A stretch of 64,000 nt of DNA. It comes from Planktophila grossartii. GTDB lineage: Bacteria; Actinomycetota; Actinomycetes; Nanopelagicales; Nanopelagicaceae. Each line of letters begins with the position of its first letter. Position 1 is the stretch's first letter. Positions 1 to 8,723 of this stretch are shown here, in pieces. The DNA lies in the NCBI GenBank assembly GCA_965234365.1, contig OZ248345.1, positions 1,302,001 through 1,366,000 of the forward strand, read 5' to 3'. The position numbers were made by a program, and so were the translations under genes. Below the pieces are notes generated by a model, which saw nothing but the letters and a program-made list of their open reading frames with translations, was not told where the DNA came from and searched no databases.

Positions 1-362
1 ACAAAGTAATAGCTTGCGTATGCGTAGAAAATTGATTGGGTAAATGAAATAAGGAAGATGACATGAGCAAGTGAAATCTTTGTGAGGATCCAGATAAGAA
101 TGGGATAACCAGCTGGCCAGTAAGAAAGGATGCTCTTATCGCTGAAATAACCTTGCTGAAGTAAGCCATCGACGCCACTTAGGTAGTTCTCGCCATCTGC
201 GCCTAACCATCCACCCAACATCGCACCATCTGTTCCGCGGATATTGGACATGATGATCAGCTTGATGAAGAAGGCGAAGACGGGAATACCGATGAGATAG
301 AAGCTGATCTTCTTTGCAGATGATGCCTGCTTCTTAGCTGCGACCTTGGACTTACTTGCCAT
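1..362 (-). CDS. Membrane glycosyltransferase (GT-C / GT39-like), N-terminal part
   Basis: Only the first 120 residues are in the window; the gene runs off the left edge. A lysine-rich cytosolic N-terminus (about residues 1-18) leads into a membrane segment starting FYLIGIPVFAFF, then a loop with GADGENYL and YWPAGYPILIW, then further hydrophobic helices. An acidic residue after TM1 and an aromatic/proline loop are typical of GT-C enzymes that use lipid-linked sugars, so a role in cell-envelope glycosylation is likely. The family call is an inference from partial sequence. It starts 5 bp after the purM stop on the same strand and may be the last gene of the purine operon transcript. Confidence 0.6.
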   Translation of the reverse strand, partial: MASKSKVAAKKQASSAKKISFYLIGIPVFAFFIKLIIMSNIRGTDGAMLGGWLGADGENYLSGVDGLLQQGYFSDKSILSYWPAGYPILIWILTKISLAHVIFLISFTQSIFYAYASYYF

Positions 363-367
363 GAAAT

Positions 368-1426
368 TTACCCCTTGTAGTCAGATACCAAGTATGAACG
401 AGCAGCGTCCTTATCTCCAGAAGGCTCAACGACGCCGGCGATCCAAGCTGACATTCCACGCGCTGCCAATGAGCGAATCACTAAATCTCCGATAGCTGGG
501 TCGACTACCGCCGACATTCCGATGCCACAGTTCCAGGTGCGTTCCATATCTTCTTGTGGGACAGAAGCGACATCTGCCAAGAATTTAGTTGCCGCCGGAA
601 GCGCCCAAGTAGAACGATCATATTTCGCGGTAAGGCCTGCAGGGATAACTCGTGCAGTGTTATCAGCAAGCCCGCCACCAGTGATGTGGCTAAAGGTGCG
701 AAGTTTTTCACCTTGCGCTCGAATCAGCGCGAGACAGTCGAGTGAGTAAATCTCTGTTGGAGTCAGGAGAATCTCACCGAGTGACTTTGAAAAACCTTCG
801 TAGGTCTTTGAAAGGTCAAGCTTCTGTTCGCTCAGAATGTGGCGAATTAATGAATAGCCATTTGCATGGAATCCACTTGCTGGCATTGCGATGATGAGAT
901 CGCCGGCCTTAACACGATGAGCGCCAAGTTGTTTATCTGCGTCCACTGCACCAGTTGCTGCTCCTGCGATATCAAATTCATCTTCACCAAGAAGTCCGGG
1001 GTGTTCTGCAGTCTCGCCACCAACAAGCGCGGTTCCAGCCTTGACGCATCCGCGAGCAATTCCAGCGACGATATCTGCAATGCGCTCAGGAATCACTTTT
1101 CCAACTGCAATGTAATCAGTCATAAAGAGTGGTTCTGCGCCGCATACAACTAGGTCGTCGACAACCATCGCAACAAGATCTTCACCGATGGTGTCGTATT
1201 TACCCATCGCACGTGCAATCTCAGTCTTTGTGCCAACGCCATCTGTTGATGTTGCAAGAAGTGGTTGCTTCATCTCTTTCAGTGCTGATGCATCAAAGAG
1301 GCCTGCAAATCCACCGATTCCACCCATTACTTCAGGACGTGAGGCGCGGGCAATTGATGCCTTCATCAACTCAACTGCGCGATCTCCTGCATCGATATCA
1401 ACGCCAGAATCTTTATACGTTGCCAT
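368..1426 (-). CDS. purM: Phosphoribosylformylglycinamidine cyclo-ligase (AIR synthetase)
   Basis: Cytosolic enzyme of de novo purine synthesis that closes the imidazole ring: FGAM + ATP gives AIR. The 352 residues match the usual family length. GVGTKTEIA near residue 62 and the MVVDDLVVCGAEP segment near residue 88 are the hallmark nucleotide- and substrate-binding stretches, with GGGLADN in the C-terminal half. The start ATG shares its A with the last base of the purF stop codon, so translation is probably coupled. Last biosynthetic gene of the minus-strand pur operon. Confidence 0.97.
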   Translation of the reverse strand: MATYKDSGVDIDAGDRAVELMKASIARASRPEVMGGIGGFAGLFDASALKEMKQPLLATSTDGVGTKTEIARAMGKYDTIGEDLVAMVVDDLVVCGAEPLFMTDYIAVGKVIPERIADIVAGIARGCVKAGTALVGGETAEHPGLLGEDEFDIAGAATGAVDADKQLGAHRVKAGDLIIAMPASGFHANGYSLIRHILSEQKLDLSKTYEGFSKSLGEILLTPTEIYSLDCLALIRAQGEKLRTFSHITGGGLADNTARVIPAGLTAKYDRSTWALPAATKFLADVASVPQEDMERTWNCGIGMSAVVDPAIGDLVIRSLAARGMSAWIAGVVEPSGDKDAARSYLVSDYKG

Positions 1427-2913
1427 TACTTATGAACCTTTTCTGTGTGGACATCTGTGACTTCAAGGCGCATCTTGCCCTCGGACATATCTGTTGGAAT
1501 TGCAATTGGGTATTGGCCTGAGAAACAAGCACGACAGAGCTTCTCTTCAGCAACGTTAGTCGCTTCAATCAAACCTTCTTCAGATACGTAAGCAAGTGAA
1601 TCAGCGCCGATTGAGCGACGAATCTCTTCGACTTCAAGGCCACTTGCAATCAGTTCTGCGCGAGTAGCAAAGTCGATGCCGTAGAAACATGGCCACTTCA
1701 CGGGAGGAGATGAAATTCGAACGTGGATCTCGAGAGCGCCAGCTTCGCGCAACATGCGTACAAGTGCGCGCTGTGTATTGCCACGAACGATTGAATCATC
1801 GACAACGATGATGCGCTTTCCTTCGATGATTTCGCGCAAAGGATTGAGTTTGAGGCGAATACCTAGTTGGCGAATAGTTTGTGATGGCTGAATAAATGTG
1901 CGACCGACGTAGGAATTCTTTACAAGCCCTAAGCCATACGGAATTCCTGATTCTTTTGCGTAACCAATAGCTGCAGGTGTTCCTGATTCTGGAACCGGAA
2001 TAACGAGATCAGCATCAACCGGCGCTTCGATAGCTAGGCGCTGTCCGATCCGACCGCGGACTGCATGAATGCTCTGCCCTGCAATCGTTGTATCGGGGCG
2101 AGCAAGATAGACATATTCAAAGATGCAACCTTTAGGTTCAGCCTTTGCCCACATCTCAGAGCGAATTCCATCTTCATTGATTGCAAGAAATTCTCCTGGT
2201 TCGACTTCGCGAACAAATGCCGCACCAACAATGTCGAGCGCTGCAGATTCAGAGGCAACAACCCAACCGCGATCGAGTTTTCCGATCACAAGAGGGCGCA
2301 CTCCGTGGCGATCACGCGCTGCATACAACGTATGTTCATCCATGAATACGAGTGAGAAAGCGCCCTCAAGTTTCGGCAAAACAGCTAGCGCACTTGCTTC
2401 AACATTCTTCTCATCTTGCAAACCGATGAGTGCGGTCATGATTTCAGTATCTGTGGTTGCACCACGTGCATTCTTTGGCAGATCAGTTTCAAGTTTTTGT
2501 ACTAACTCTGCTAGGTCACCTGTGTTGGTCAGATTGCCGTTGTGAGCAAGTGCCAAAGTTCCGTACTTCGTTGGGCGAAGAGTTGGCTGTGCATTTACCC
2601 ATGTGCTTGAACCTGTTGTGCTGTAGCGGCAATGACCGATTGCAAGATTGCCAACGAGTGAAGCTAAATCTGTCTCAGTGAAGACCTGTGAAACCAAGCC
2701 CATATCTTTATAGACCAAGATGCGATCGCCATCAGATGTTGCGATACCTGCTGATTCTTGTCCGCGATGTTGCAACGCATAAAGGCCGTAGAACGTTAAC
2801 TTTGCGACTTCTTCGCCTGGTGCCCACACGCCAAACACACCACATGCATCTTGCGGACCTTTATCGTCTTCAAGAACGTTGTGATTTAACAATCCATCTG
2901 GGCGACGGCTCAT
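1426..2913 (-). CDS. purF: Amidophosphoribosyltransferase
   Basis: First committed step of purine synthesis: transfers ammonia from glutamine to PRPP to make phosphoribosylamine. An N-terminal Ntn-hydrolase glutaminase domain is followed by a PRTase domain with the PRPP-binding motif VVDDSIVRGNT. The catalytic cysteine is Cys24 in DACGVFGVWAPG, so the first 23 residues should be a removed propeptide, as in the Bacillus/actinobacterial type. The late cysteines of CRACFSGQYP may be iron-sulfur ligands, as in the Bacillus enzyme. Its start overlaps the end of the upstream SCP-like ORF by 4 bp. Confidence 0.97.
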   Translation of the reverse strand: MSRRPDGLLNHNVLEDDKGPQDACGVFGVWAPGEEVAKLTFYGLYALQHRGQESAGIATSDGDRILVYKDMGLVSQVFTETDLASLVGNLAIGHCRYSTTGSSTWVNAQPTLRPTKYGTLALAHNGNLTNTGDLAELVQKLETDLPKNARGATTDTEIMTALIGLQDEKNVEASALAVLPKLEGAFSLVFMDEHTLYAARDRHGVRPLVIGKLDRGWVVASESAALDIVGAAFVREVEPGEFLAINEDGIRSEMWAKAEPKGCIFEYVYLARPDTTIAGQSIHAVRGRIGQRLAIEAPVDADLVIPVPESGTPAAIGYAKESGIPYGLGLVKNSYVGRTFIQPSQTIRQLGIRLKLNPLREIIEGKRIIVVDDSIVRGNTQRALVRMLREAGALEIHVRISSPPVKWPCFYGIDFATRAELIASGLEVEEIRRSIGADSLAYVSEEGLIEATNVAEEKLCRACFSGQYPIAIPTDMSEGKMRLEVTDVHTEKVHK

Positions 2914-3206
2914 GGGGTCATCCTAAGCGGTAGTAGTTGGGATAAATCGGCGCGGATGCCTGAGGCGGAGATCAGGCCGGCTGCCATTGCATCTGCCCAA
3001 CTCTTTTCACCATTGGCAAGTGCCAACCATGTCTGTGCATCCATCTCAACGGTATTCGGCGGGGTTCCGCGAGTGTGTGTTGGACCTTCTCCGCATTGCA
3101 CTGCTGCATATGGCGGAATACGAACTTCGATGGCGCGACCAGGTGCACGTTCAGTAAGGAGAGCAAGGGTCTCCTTTACTTCAGCAAGTACCTGTGGATC
3201 GCGCAT
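2910..3206 (-). CDS. SCP2-like small protein in the purine operon
   Basis: A 98-residue protein recognised as the bacterial sterol-carrier-like domain family that sits between purL and purF in many actinobacteria. Visible marks are RIPPYAAVQCGEGPTHTRGTPPNTVEMDAQTW cut across residues about 29-60 (proline- and glycine-rich core) and a C-terminal ISASGIRADLSQLLPL typical of SCP-fold edges. Its biochemical role is unknown; position suggests a link to purine metabolism or simple co-transcription. It starts 5 bp after purL and overlaps purF by 4 bp, so it is firmly inside the operon. Confidence 0.85.
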   Translation of the reverse strand: MRDPQVLAEVKETLALLTERAPGRAIEVRIPPYAAVQCGEGPTHTRGTPPNTVEMDAQTWLALANGEKSWADAMAAGLISASGIRADLSQLLPLRMTP

Positions 3207-3211
3207 CGAAG

Positions 3212-5443
3212 TTATCCAAACAACTTTGGGAAAGTTTCGGCATGCGCCTTACGAAGTTCACCGAGTGAAATCTTCGCATCGTTGATAACGAGTGAATCTC
3301 CCCCAGTTGTTCCAATCTTTGTCAGCGCAATCTTCTGAGAAGCTGCTTCACTTGTAAGAGCGGCAGTTTGTGCTGGATCAATGGCAACCACAACACGTCC
3401 TGGGGTTTCGCTCAATAGAGAGAGCCCAACGTTATCGAGTTGCACCGTTGCACCTGTGTTGTAACGAAGAACCATTTCGGTAAGGGTTGCTGCAAGGCCG
3501 CCCTGACTTAAATCGTGTGCTGCGCTAAAAATCTTCTTTGTGCGACCTGCAACAAGAAGATCAATTAATCGCATTTCGCGCTGAAGATCCGCAGTCGGTG
3601 CAATTCCGCCACGTTGATTGTGCATATATGCCCATTCGCTACCTGCAAGATCATTCTCTGTTTCACCTAAGAGATATAGATCAAGACCTGCGCGATCAAA
3701 TGACATGGGAGTGCGTGTGCGAACATCGTCGATTACTCCAAGAACTCCAATGACTGGAGTTGGAAGAATCGCAACAGCACCTGTCTGGTTATAGAACGAG
3801 ACATTTCCGCCCGTAACAGGAAGACCCATCTCGAGGCATCCATCAGCAAGGCCACGCACTGACTCTGCGAACTGCCACATTACCCCTGGATCTTCAGGAG
3901 AACCAAAGTTGAGGCAGTTAGTGACAGCTAGCGGCTTTGCACCAGCGGTTGCAATGTTGCGCGCAGCTTCAGCAAGTGCCAACTTCGCACCTTCGTAAGG
4001 ATTCAGGTATGACCAGTTGGCATTGGCATCTGTTGCAACCGCAACACCAAGATGCGTCGTCTCATCGATTCGCACCATTCCAGAATCATCTGGCTGCGAT
4101 TGAATTGAGTTTCCCTGGACATAACGATCGTATTGATCAGTAACCCAAGACTTATCTGCAAGGTTTGGGGTCGCAGCAAGTTTCAAAACAGTTGCCTTGA
4201 TTTCATCTGCAGTTGTTGGGAGTGGAACTTTGATAATTTCCTTAGCAACTGCATCGATATAGGCAGGTTGTGCAAGTGGTCGGTTATAGACCGGGCCATC
4301 GTGGGCCACAGTGCGAGGTGGAACATCAACGATAAGTTCACCGTTCCAGGTAATTTCAAGATGGTTGCCATCAGTGACCTCGCCGATAACGGTGACAGTG
4401 ACATCCCACTTCTCGCAGATTTCGAGGAAGCGAGCAATCTTGCTTGGTTCGACAATTGCGCACATGCGCTCTTGTGATTCTGACATCAAGATTTCTTCTG
4501 GTGATAGCGATGGATCGCGCAATGGAACCTTGTCGAGCTGAACCTTCATGCCACCTGAACCACCTGAAGCAAGTTCTGATGTTGCACAAGAAAGCCCTGC
4601 ACCACCGAGATCTTGGATACCGACAACTAAATCTTCAGCGAAGATTTCGAGTGAGCATTCGATAAGAACCTTCTCGACGAATGGATCGCCAACCTGAACT
4701 GCAGGACGCTTTGCTGGTCCTTTTGATTCAAATGTTTCAGAAGCAAGTACAGATACTCCGCCGATTCCATCTCCGCCGGTCTTTGCACCGTAGAGAACTA
4801 CAAGGTTTCCAGCTCCTGCAGCCTTGGCAAGCTTGATATCGCTATGTTTCATGACGCCTACGCAAAGGGCATTAACCAATGGGTTTCCGAGGTAGGTCTC
4901 ATCGAAGACAACTTCGCCACCGATATTTGGTAAGCCCAAACAGTTTCCGTATCCGCCAACGCCTGCAACGATGCCAGGTAATACGCGACGAGTATCAGCT
5001 GCATCAGCTGGACCAAAGCGAAGTGGATCCATCACTGCAATTGGGCGCGCACCCATCGTCAAGATGTCACGAACGATTCCACCAACGCCAGTTGCAGCGC
5101 CTTGGTAGGGCTCGATAAATGATGGGTGGTTGTGAGATTCAATTTTGAAAGTAACTGCGTAGCCCTGGCCAACATCGACAACGCCAGCGTTCTCGCCAAT
5201 TCCAACAAGAAGGGCATCAGTCTTAACGGCCTTGTCACCAAATTGCTTGAGGTGAACTTTGGAAGATTTATATGAGCAGTGTTCGGACCACATCACTGAA
5301 TACATGGCGAGTTCAGATGAAGTAGGGCGGCGACCAAGAATTTCCTTGATGCGCGCGTATTCGTCAGGCTTTAAACCAAGTTCTGCAAATGGTTGTGATG
5401 AATCTGGATTTGCTTGTGCTTTGGAAACTGTATCGAGGGTCAT
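3212..5443 (-). CDS. purL: FGAM synthase, large subunit (small PurL type)
   Basis: ATP-dependent synthetic subunit converting FGAR to FGAM with ammonia delivered by PurQ. At 743 residues it is the short, multi-subunit type that lacks the fused glutaminase, agreeing with separate purQ and purS genes just upstream. The duplicated PurM-like fold is visible as two AIR-synthase-like halves. Residues TGGDGIGGVSV and the N-terminal SEHCSYKSSK stretch are family signatures. The start ATG overlaps the purQ stop by 1 bp, so PurL and PurQ are translationally coupled. Confidence 0.97.
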   Translation of the reverse strand: MTLDTVSKAQANPDSSQPFAELGLKPDEYARIKEILGRRPTSSELAMYSVMWSEHCSYKSSKVHLKQFGDKAVKTDALLVGIGENAGVVDVGQGYAVTFKIESHNHPSFIEPYQGAATGVGGIVRDILTMGARPIAVMDPLRFGPADAADTRRVLPGIVAGVGGYGNCLGLPNIGGEVVFDETYLGNPLVNALCVGVMKHSDIKLAKAAGAGNLVVLYGAKTGGDGIGGVSVLASETFESKGPAKRPAVQVGDPFVEKVLIECSLEIFAEDLVVGIQDLGGAGLSCATSELASGGSGGMKVQLDKVPLRDPSLSPEEILMSESQERMCAIVEPSKIARFLEICEKWDVTVTVIGEVTDGNHLEITWNGELIVDVPPRTVAHDGPVYNRPLAQPAYIDAVAKEIIKVPLPTTADEIKATVLKLAATPNLADKSWVTDQYDRYVQGNSIQSQPDDSGMVRIDETTHLGVAVATDANANWSYLNPYEGAKLALAEAARNIATAGAKPLAVTNCLNFGSPEDPGVMWQFAESVRGLADGCLEMGLPVTGGNVSFYNQTGAVAILPTPVIGVLGVIDDVRTRTPMSFDRAGLDLYLLGETENDLAGSEWAYMHNQRGGIAPTADLQREMRLIDLLVAGRTKKIFSAAHDLSQGGLAATLTEMVLRYNTGATVQLDNVGLSLLSETPGRVVVAIDPAQTAALTSEAASQKIALTKIGTTGGDSLVINDAKISLGELRKAHAETFPKLFG

Positions 5444-6123
5444 TACTTCACACCTCCAGAAATAAAACTTTTCAAGACAGAGGTAAAGAAGCCAAGACCA
5501 TCTGCTGATGGGCCAGTAAGTGAATCGATTGCATGTTCTGGGTGAGGCATCAAGCCAACAATATTTCCGCGTTCATTTGTAATTCCAGCAATCAAGTTAC
5601 GAGAGCCATTTGGATTTTCGCCAACGTAACGAGCAATGATGCGACCTTCGCCCTCAAGCATCGCAAGAGTTTCGTCATCGCACATATATGCGCCTTCACC
5701 ATTCTTCAATGGAATGAGAATCTCTTGCCCTTGAGTAAATGAAGATGTCCACGCAGTATTTGTATTTTCGATGGTCAGCTTCTGATCACGACATAAGAAG
5801 TGAAGTTCGTGGTTACGAGTAAGAGCTCCTGGAATCAGGTGCGCCTCGGCAAGGACCTGAAAGCCGTTACAGATACCTAGTAGAGGCATGCCGCCCTGGG
5901 CTGCCTTGATGATGGGCTCCATCACTGGAGAGAAACGAGATATTGCACCGCAACGAAGATAGTCACCGTAGGAGAAGCCACCAGGGAGGATGACTGCATC
6001 TACACCGTGAAGATCTGCATCGTTATGCCACAAAGCCACTGATTCGCCACCGGCATGGCGCACAGCGCGGGCAGCATCTCGATCATCGAGAGTGCCTGGA
6101 AAAGTTACAACACCAATTTTCAT
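5443..6123 (-). CDS. purQ: FGAM synthase, glutaminase subunit
   Basis: Class I glutamine amidotransferase that feeds ammonia to PurL. The nucleophile is Cys85 in LLGICNGFQV and the catalytic His-x-Glu is in the C-terminal HPEHAID. The oxyanion region ILPGGFSYGDY is intact. At 226 residues it has normal length for stand-alone PurQ. It lies 5 bp after purS and overlaps purL by one base, giving the expected PurS-PurQ-PurL complex order. Confidence 0.97.
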   Translation of the reverse strand: MKIGVVTFPGTLDDRDAARAVRHAGGESVALWHNDADLHGVDAVILPGGFSYGDYLRCGAISRFSPVMEPIIKAAQGGMPLLGICNGFQVLAEAHLIPGALTRNHELHFLCRDQKLTIENTNTAWTSSFTQGQEILIPLKNGEGAYMCDDETLAMLEGEGRIIARYVGENPNGSRNLIAGITNERGNIVGLMPHPEHAIDSLTGPSADGLGFFTSVLKSFISGGVK

Positions 6124-6128
6124 ATTTA

Positions 6129-6374
6129 TTACTTCTCCACTCGAACTGTGAAGTTTTCAATAACAGGATTGGAGAGAAGTTTTTCGGCTGCCTTCTCAAC
6201 ATCGGCAAGTTGTGCAGGAGTTGGATCGCCATCGACTTCGATTTCAAATCGCTTTCCTTGGCGGACATCTGTGGCAAAGGTGAATCCCAGGCGAGGCAAA
6301 GCTGCCGCGACCGCCTTTCCTTGTGGGTCAAGAATTTCGGGCTTTAACATCACATCAACCACGATCTTTGCCAT
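6129..6374 (-). CDS. purS: FGAM synthase, PurS subunit
   Basis: Small (81 aa) dimeric subunit that holds PurQ and PurL together. The protein begins with a beta strand KIVVDVMLKPEILDPQGKA followed by the typical ferredoxin-like half fold and ends with NPVIENFTVRVEK, as in other PurS proteins. Presence of purS confirms the three-subunit form of FGAM synthase. A 32 bp gap separates it from purC; a Shine-Dalgarno GGGAG lies just before the ATG. Confidence 0.95.
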   Translation of the reverse strand: MAKIVVDVMLKPEILDPQGKAVAAALPRLGFTFATDVRQGKRFEIEVDGDPTPAQLADVEKAAEKLLSNPVIENFTVRVEK

Positions 6375-6406
6375 TTGCTTCTCCCTAGTTGTTATTTTGA
6401 ACTCTA

Positions 6407-7288
6407 TTAAAACTTGCTACCGGTAATTCGTTCAAATGCTTCTTCATATCGCGCCGCAGTTTTCTCAACGATCTCTGCAGGCAATTCTGGTGGTGTGGAT
6501 TCTTTATCCCATCCACTTGATGTCAACCAATCACGGACAAATTGCTTATCGAAGGATGGTTGCGATTTTCCTGGTGCCCAACCATCTGCTTCCCAGAAAC
6601 GTGAAGAGTCAGGAGTCAGGGCTTCATCACCTAAAGTGATTTCACCGGCCATATTGATTCCAAATTCAAATTTTGTATCTGCCAAGATAATTCCGCGGCT
6701 GCGAGCAAAGTCAGCTGCTGTGTCATAGAGCTTGATAGTTAAGTTGCGCAGTTCTGCTGCTTGTTCTTCCCCAACAATCTTTGCTGCACTTTCAAAATCG
6801 ATATTGATGTCGTGGTCGCCGATTTCAGCCTTTGTCGCTGGGGTGAAGATGCTTTCTGGAAGCTGGGAACCATCTAATAACCCTGCTGGGAGTGGGTTTC
6901 CGCAGACTGCCTGATTGCCTTTGTATTCAGCAAGTCCGCTACCAGTCAGATACCCGCGAGCTACGCATTCGATGGCAAACATTTCAAGTGGTTGAACAAT
7001 GACTGCGCGATCCGCAACAGATGCAGGAACATCATCACTAATGATGTGGTTGGGGACGATATCTGCCAAGAGTTCGAACCAGAACAGTGAAAGCTGAGTA
7101 AGGATTGCGCCCTTATTTGGAATCGTTGTTGGTAGAACCCAATCGAATGCAGAGATGCGATCGGATGCAACTAAGAGAATTTCACCGGATTCATTTGTAT
7201 AGAGATCGCGGACTTTTCCTGTGCGAAGGTGCTTCCAACCTTCGATGACTGGTGCTGGCGGTGTGCCAGCTGCGCCGAAGCCGCTCAT
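6407..7288 (-). CDS. purC: SAICAR synthetase
   Basis: Joins CAIR and aspartate with ATP to give SAICAR. The 293 residues contain the GKVRDLY substrate loop near residue 24, SDRISAFDWVLP, and the C-terminal signature with DTKFEFG and DSSRFW. It is the longer PurC type common in actinobacteria. It lies 13 bp after purB in the operon. Confidence 0.96.
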   Translation of the reverse strand: MSGFGAAGTPPAPVIEGWKHLRTGKVRDLYTNESGEILLVASDRISAFDWVLPTTIPNKGAILTQLSLFWFELLADIVPNHIISDDVPASVADRAVIVQPLEMFAIECVARGYLTGSGLAEYKGNQAVCGNPLPAGLLDGSQLPESIFTPATKAEIGDHDINIDFESAAKIVGEEQAAELRNLTIKLYDTAADFARSRGIILADTKFEFGINMAGEITLGDEALTPDSSRFWEADGWAPGKSQPSFDKQFVRDWLTSSGWDKESTPPELPAEIVEKTAARYEEAFERITGSKF

Positions 7289-7301
7289 CGGATGTCCAGA
7301 C

Positions 7302-8723
7302 TCAACGAATGGCTAGAGGTTTGTACTGCGCTGCGGCAGGGTGCGCGGAAGTAATCGCGTCGATGCGACTTACAACTCGAGCTACTTGTTGGCGAGCATC
7401 GCCAGTAAATTCAATGGGGTTACCAATCAGCGCATCAAGTTCTGCGCGCTTAAATGGAATGCGGTCATCGCCTGCAATTGCATCGAGGAAATTGTTTGGC
7501 TTTCCTTCGCGCATACCAAGAGCTGCAGCAACTGCATGTTCTTTAATCGCTTCATGTGCGACTTCGCGACCGACGCCAGATTTAACAGATGCCATCAAAA
7601 TCTTTGTTGTTGCAAGGAAAGGAAGATAGCGCTCAAGCTCTGCAGAGATTACAGCAGGGAAAGCGCCGAATTCGTTGAGAACTGTAAGCATTGTTTCGAG
7701 CAATCCATCCATTGCATAGAACGCATCAGGAAGTGCAACGCGACGAACAACGCTGCATGAGACATCGCCTTCGTTCCATTGGTTGCCAGCAAGTTCGGAG
7801 ACCATCGATGCATAGCCGCGCAAAATGACGGTGAGGCCATTTACTCGTTCGCATGAGCGTGTATTCATCTTGTGTGGCATCGCCGATGAACCAACCTGGC
7901 CTGCCTTAAAGCCTTCTGTAACCAGCTCTGCGCCTGCCATTAAACGGATTGATGTTGCAAGAGAAGATGGTGAAGTGGCTAGCTGAACAAGAGTGGTGAT
8001 CACTTCGTAATCAAGTGAACGTGGATAAACCTGGCCAGTTGAATCGAGAACGCGATCAAAGCCGAGTTCCTTAGCAATCGCAGATTCGAGTGATTGGTGC
8101 GCTTCGGTGGAACCAAGCAAATCGATTGAATCTTGCGCTGTTCCGACAGGACCCTTGATTCCACGCATTGGGTAGCGACTTTGAAGAGATGCAAGACGTT
8201 CGTAGGCATAGAGAAGCTCTTCGGCAGCAGATGCGAAACGCTTTCCGAGTGTGGTGATTTGTGCGGGCACATTATGTGAACGACCAGCAATTGGTTGATC
8301 TGAATACTGTGCTGCCTTTGCACCAAGGGCGGCAAGGAGCGCAACTGTCTTATCGTGAACGATGGCAAGACCATCGCGCACCTGAAGCGCTTCAATATTT
8401 TCAGTGAGGTCGCGACTTGTCATTCCGGCATGAATTGCTTCATGTCCAGCGAGTGCATTGAACTCTTCGATGCGTGCCTTGACATCGTGGCGAGTAATTT
8501 TCTCGCGAGCATCGATAGAAGCTAAATCAACTTTTGTTAAAACTTTTTCGTAATCAGCGATTACTGCATCAGAGATTAGGTGTCCGAGTTTTGATTGTGC
8601 GCGGGCAACTGCAAGCCATAACTTACGTTCGGCGATAATCTTCTGTTCTGGCGCAAAGACTTGGCGCATCTCTTTCGATGCGTAACGATCGGCTAATACG
8701 CTCACTGATGCATTCTCCCCCAT
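7302..8723 (-). CDS. purB: Adenylosuccinate lyase
   Basis: Fumarase/aspartase-superfamily lyase acting twice in purine synthesis (SAICAR to AICAR, adenylosuccinate to AMP). The superfamily signature GSSAMPHKMN is intact and the length (473 aa) is normal. The ATG used here abuts the purD stop and has a weak AAGGG eight bases upstream. A GTG at 8705 with a stronger GGGGAG nine bases upstream would remove six residues and gives an N-terminus more like relatives (MSVLADRYAS), so the shorter form is possible. Confidence 0.95.
   Translation of the reverse strand: MGENASVSVLADRYASKEMRQVFAPEQKIIAERKLWLAVARAQSKLGHLISDAVIADYEKVLTKVDLASIDAREKITRHDVKARIEEFNALAGHEAIHAGMTSRDLTENIEALQVRDGLAIVHDKTVALLAALGAKAAQYSDQPIAGRSHNVPAQITTLGKRFASAAEELLYAYERLASLQSRYPMRGIKGPVGTAQDSIDLLGSTEAHQSLESAIAKELGFDRVLDSTGQVYPRSLDYEVITTLVQLATSPSSLATSIRLMAGAELVTEGFKAGQVGSSAMPHKMNTRSCERVNGLTVILRGYASMVSELAGNQWNEGDVSCSVVRRVALPDAFYAMDGLLETMLTVLNEFGAFPAVISAELERYLPFLATTKILMASVKSGVGREVAHEAIKEHAVAAALGMREGKPNNFLDAIAGDDRIPFKRAELDALIGNPIEFTGDARQQVARVVSRIDAITSAHPAAAQYKPLAIR

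Noticed and set aside
522..2933. Several long plus-strand open frames opposite purM and purF
   Set aside because: They are antisense shadows with no recognisable family, ribosome site or consistent codon use.
3212..5443. PurL seemed truncated compared with the 1300-residue E. coli enzyme
   Set aside because: Separate purS and purQ genes are present, so this is the normal short type.
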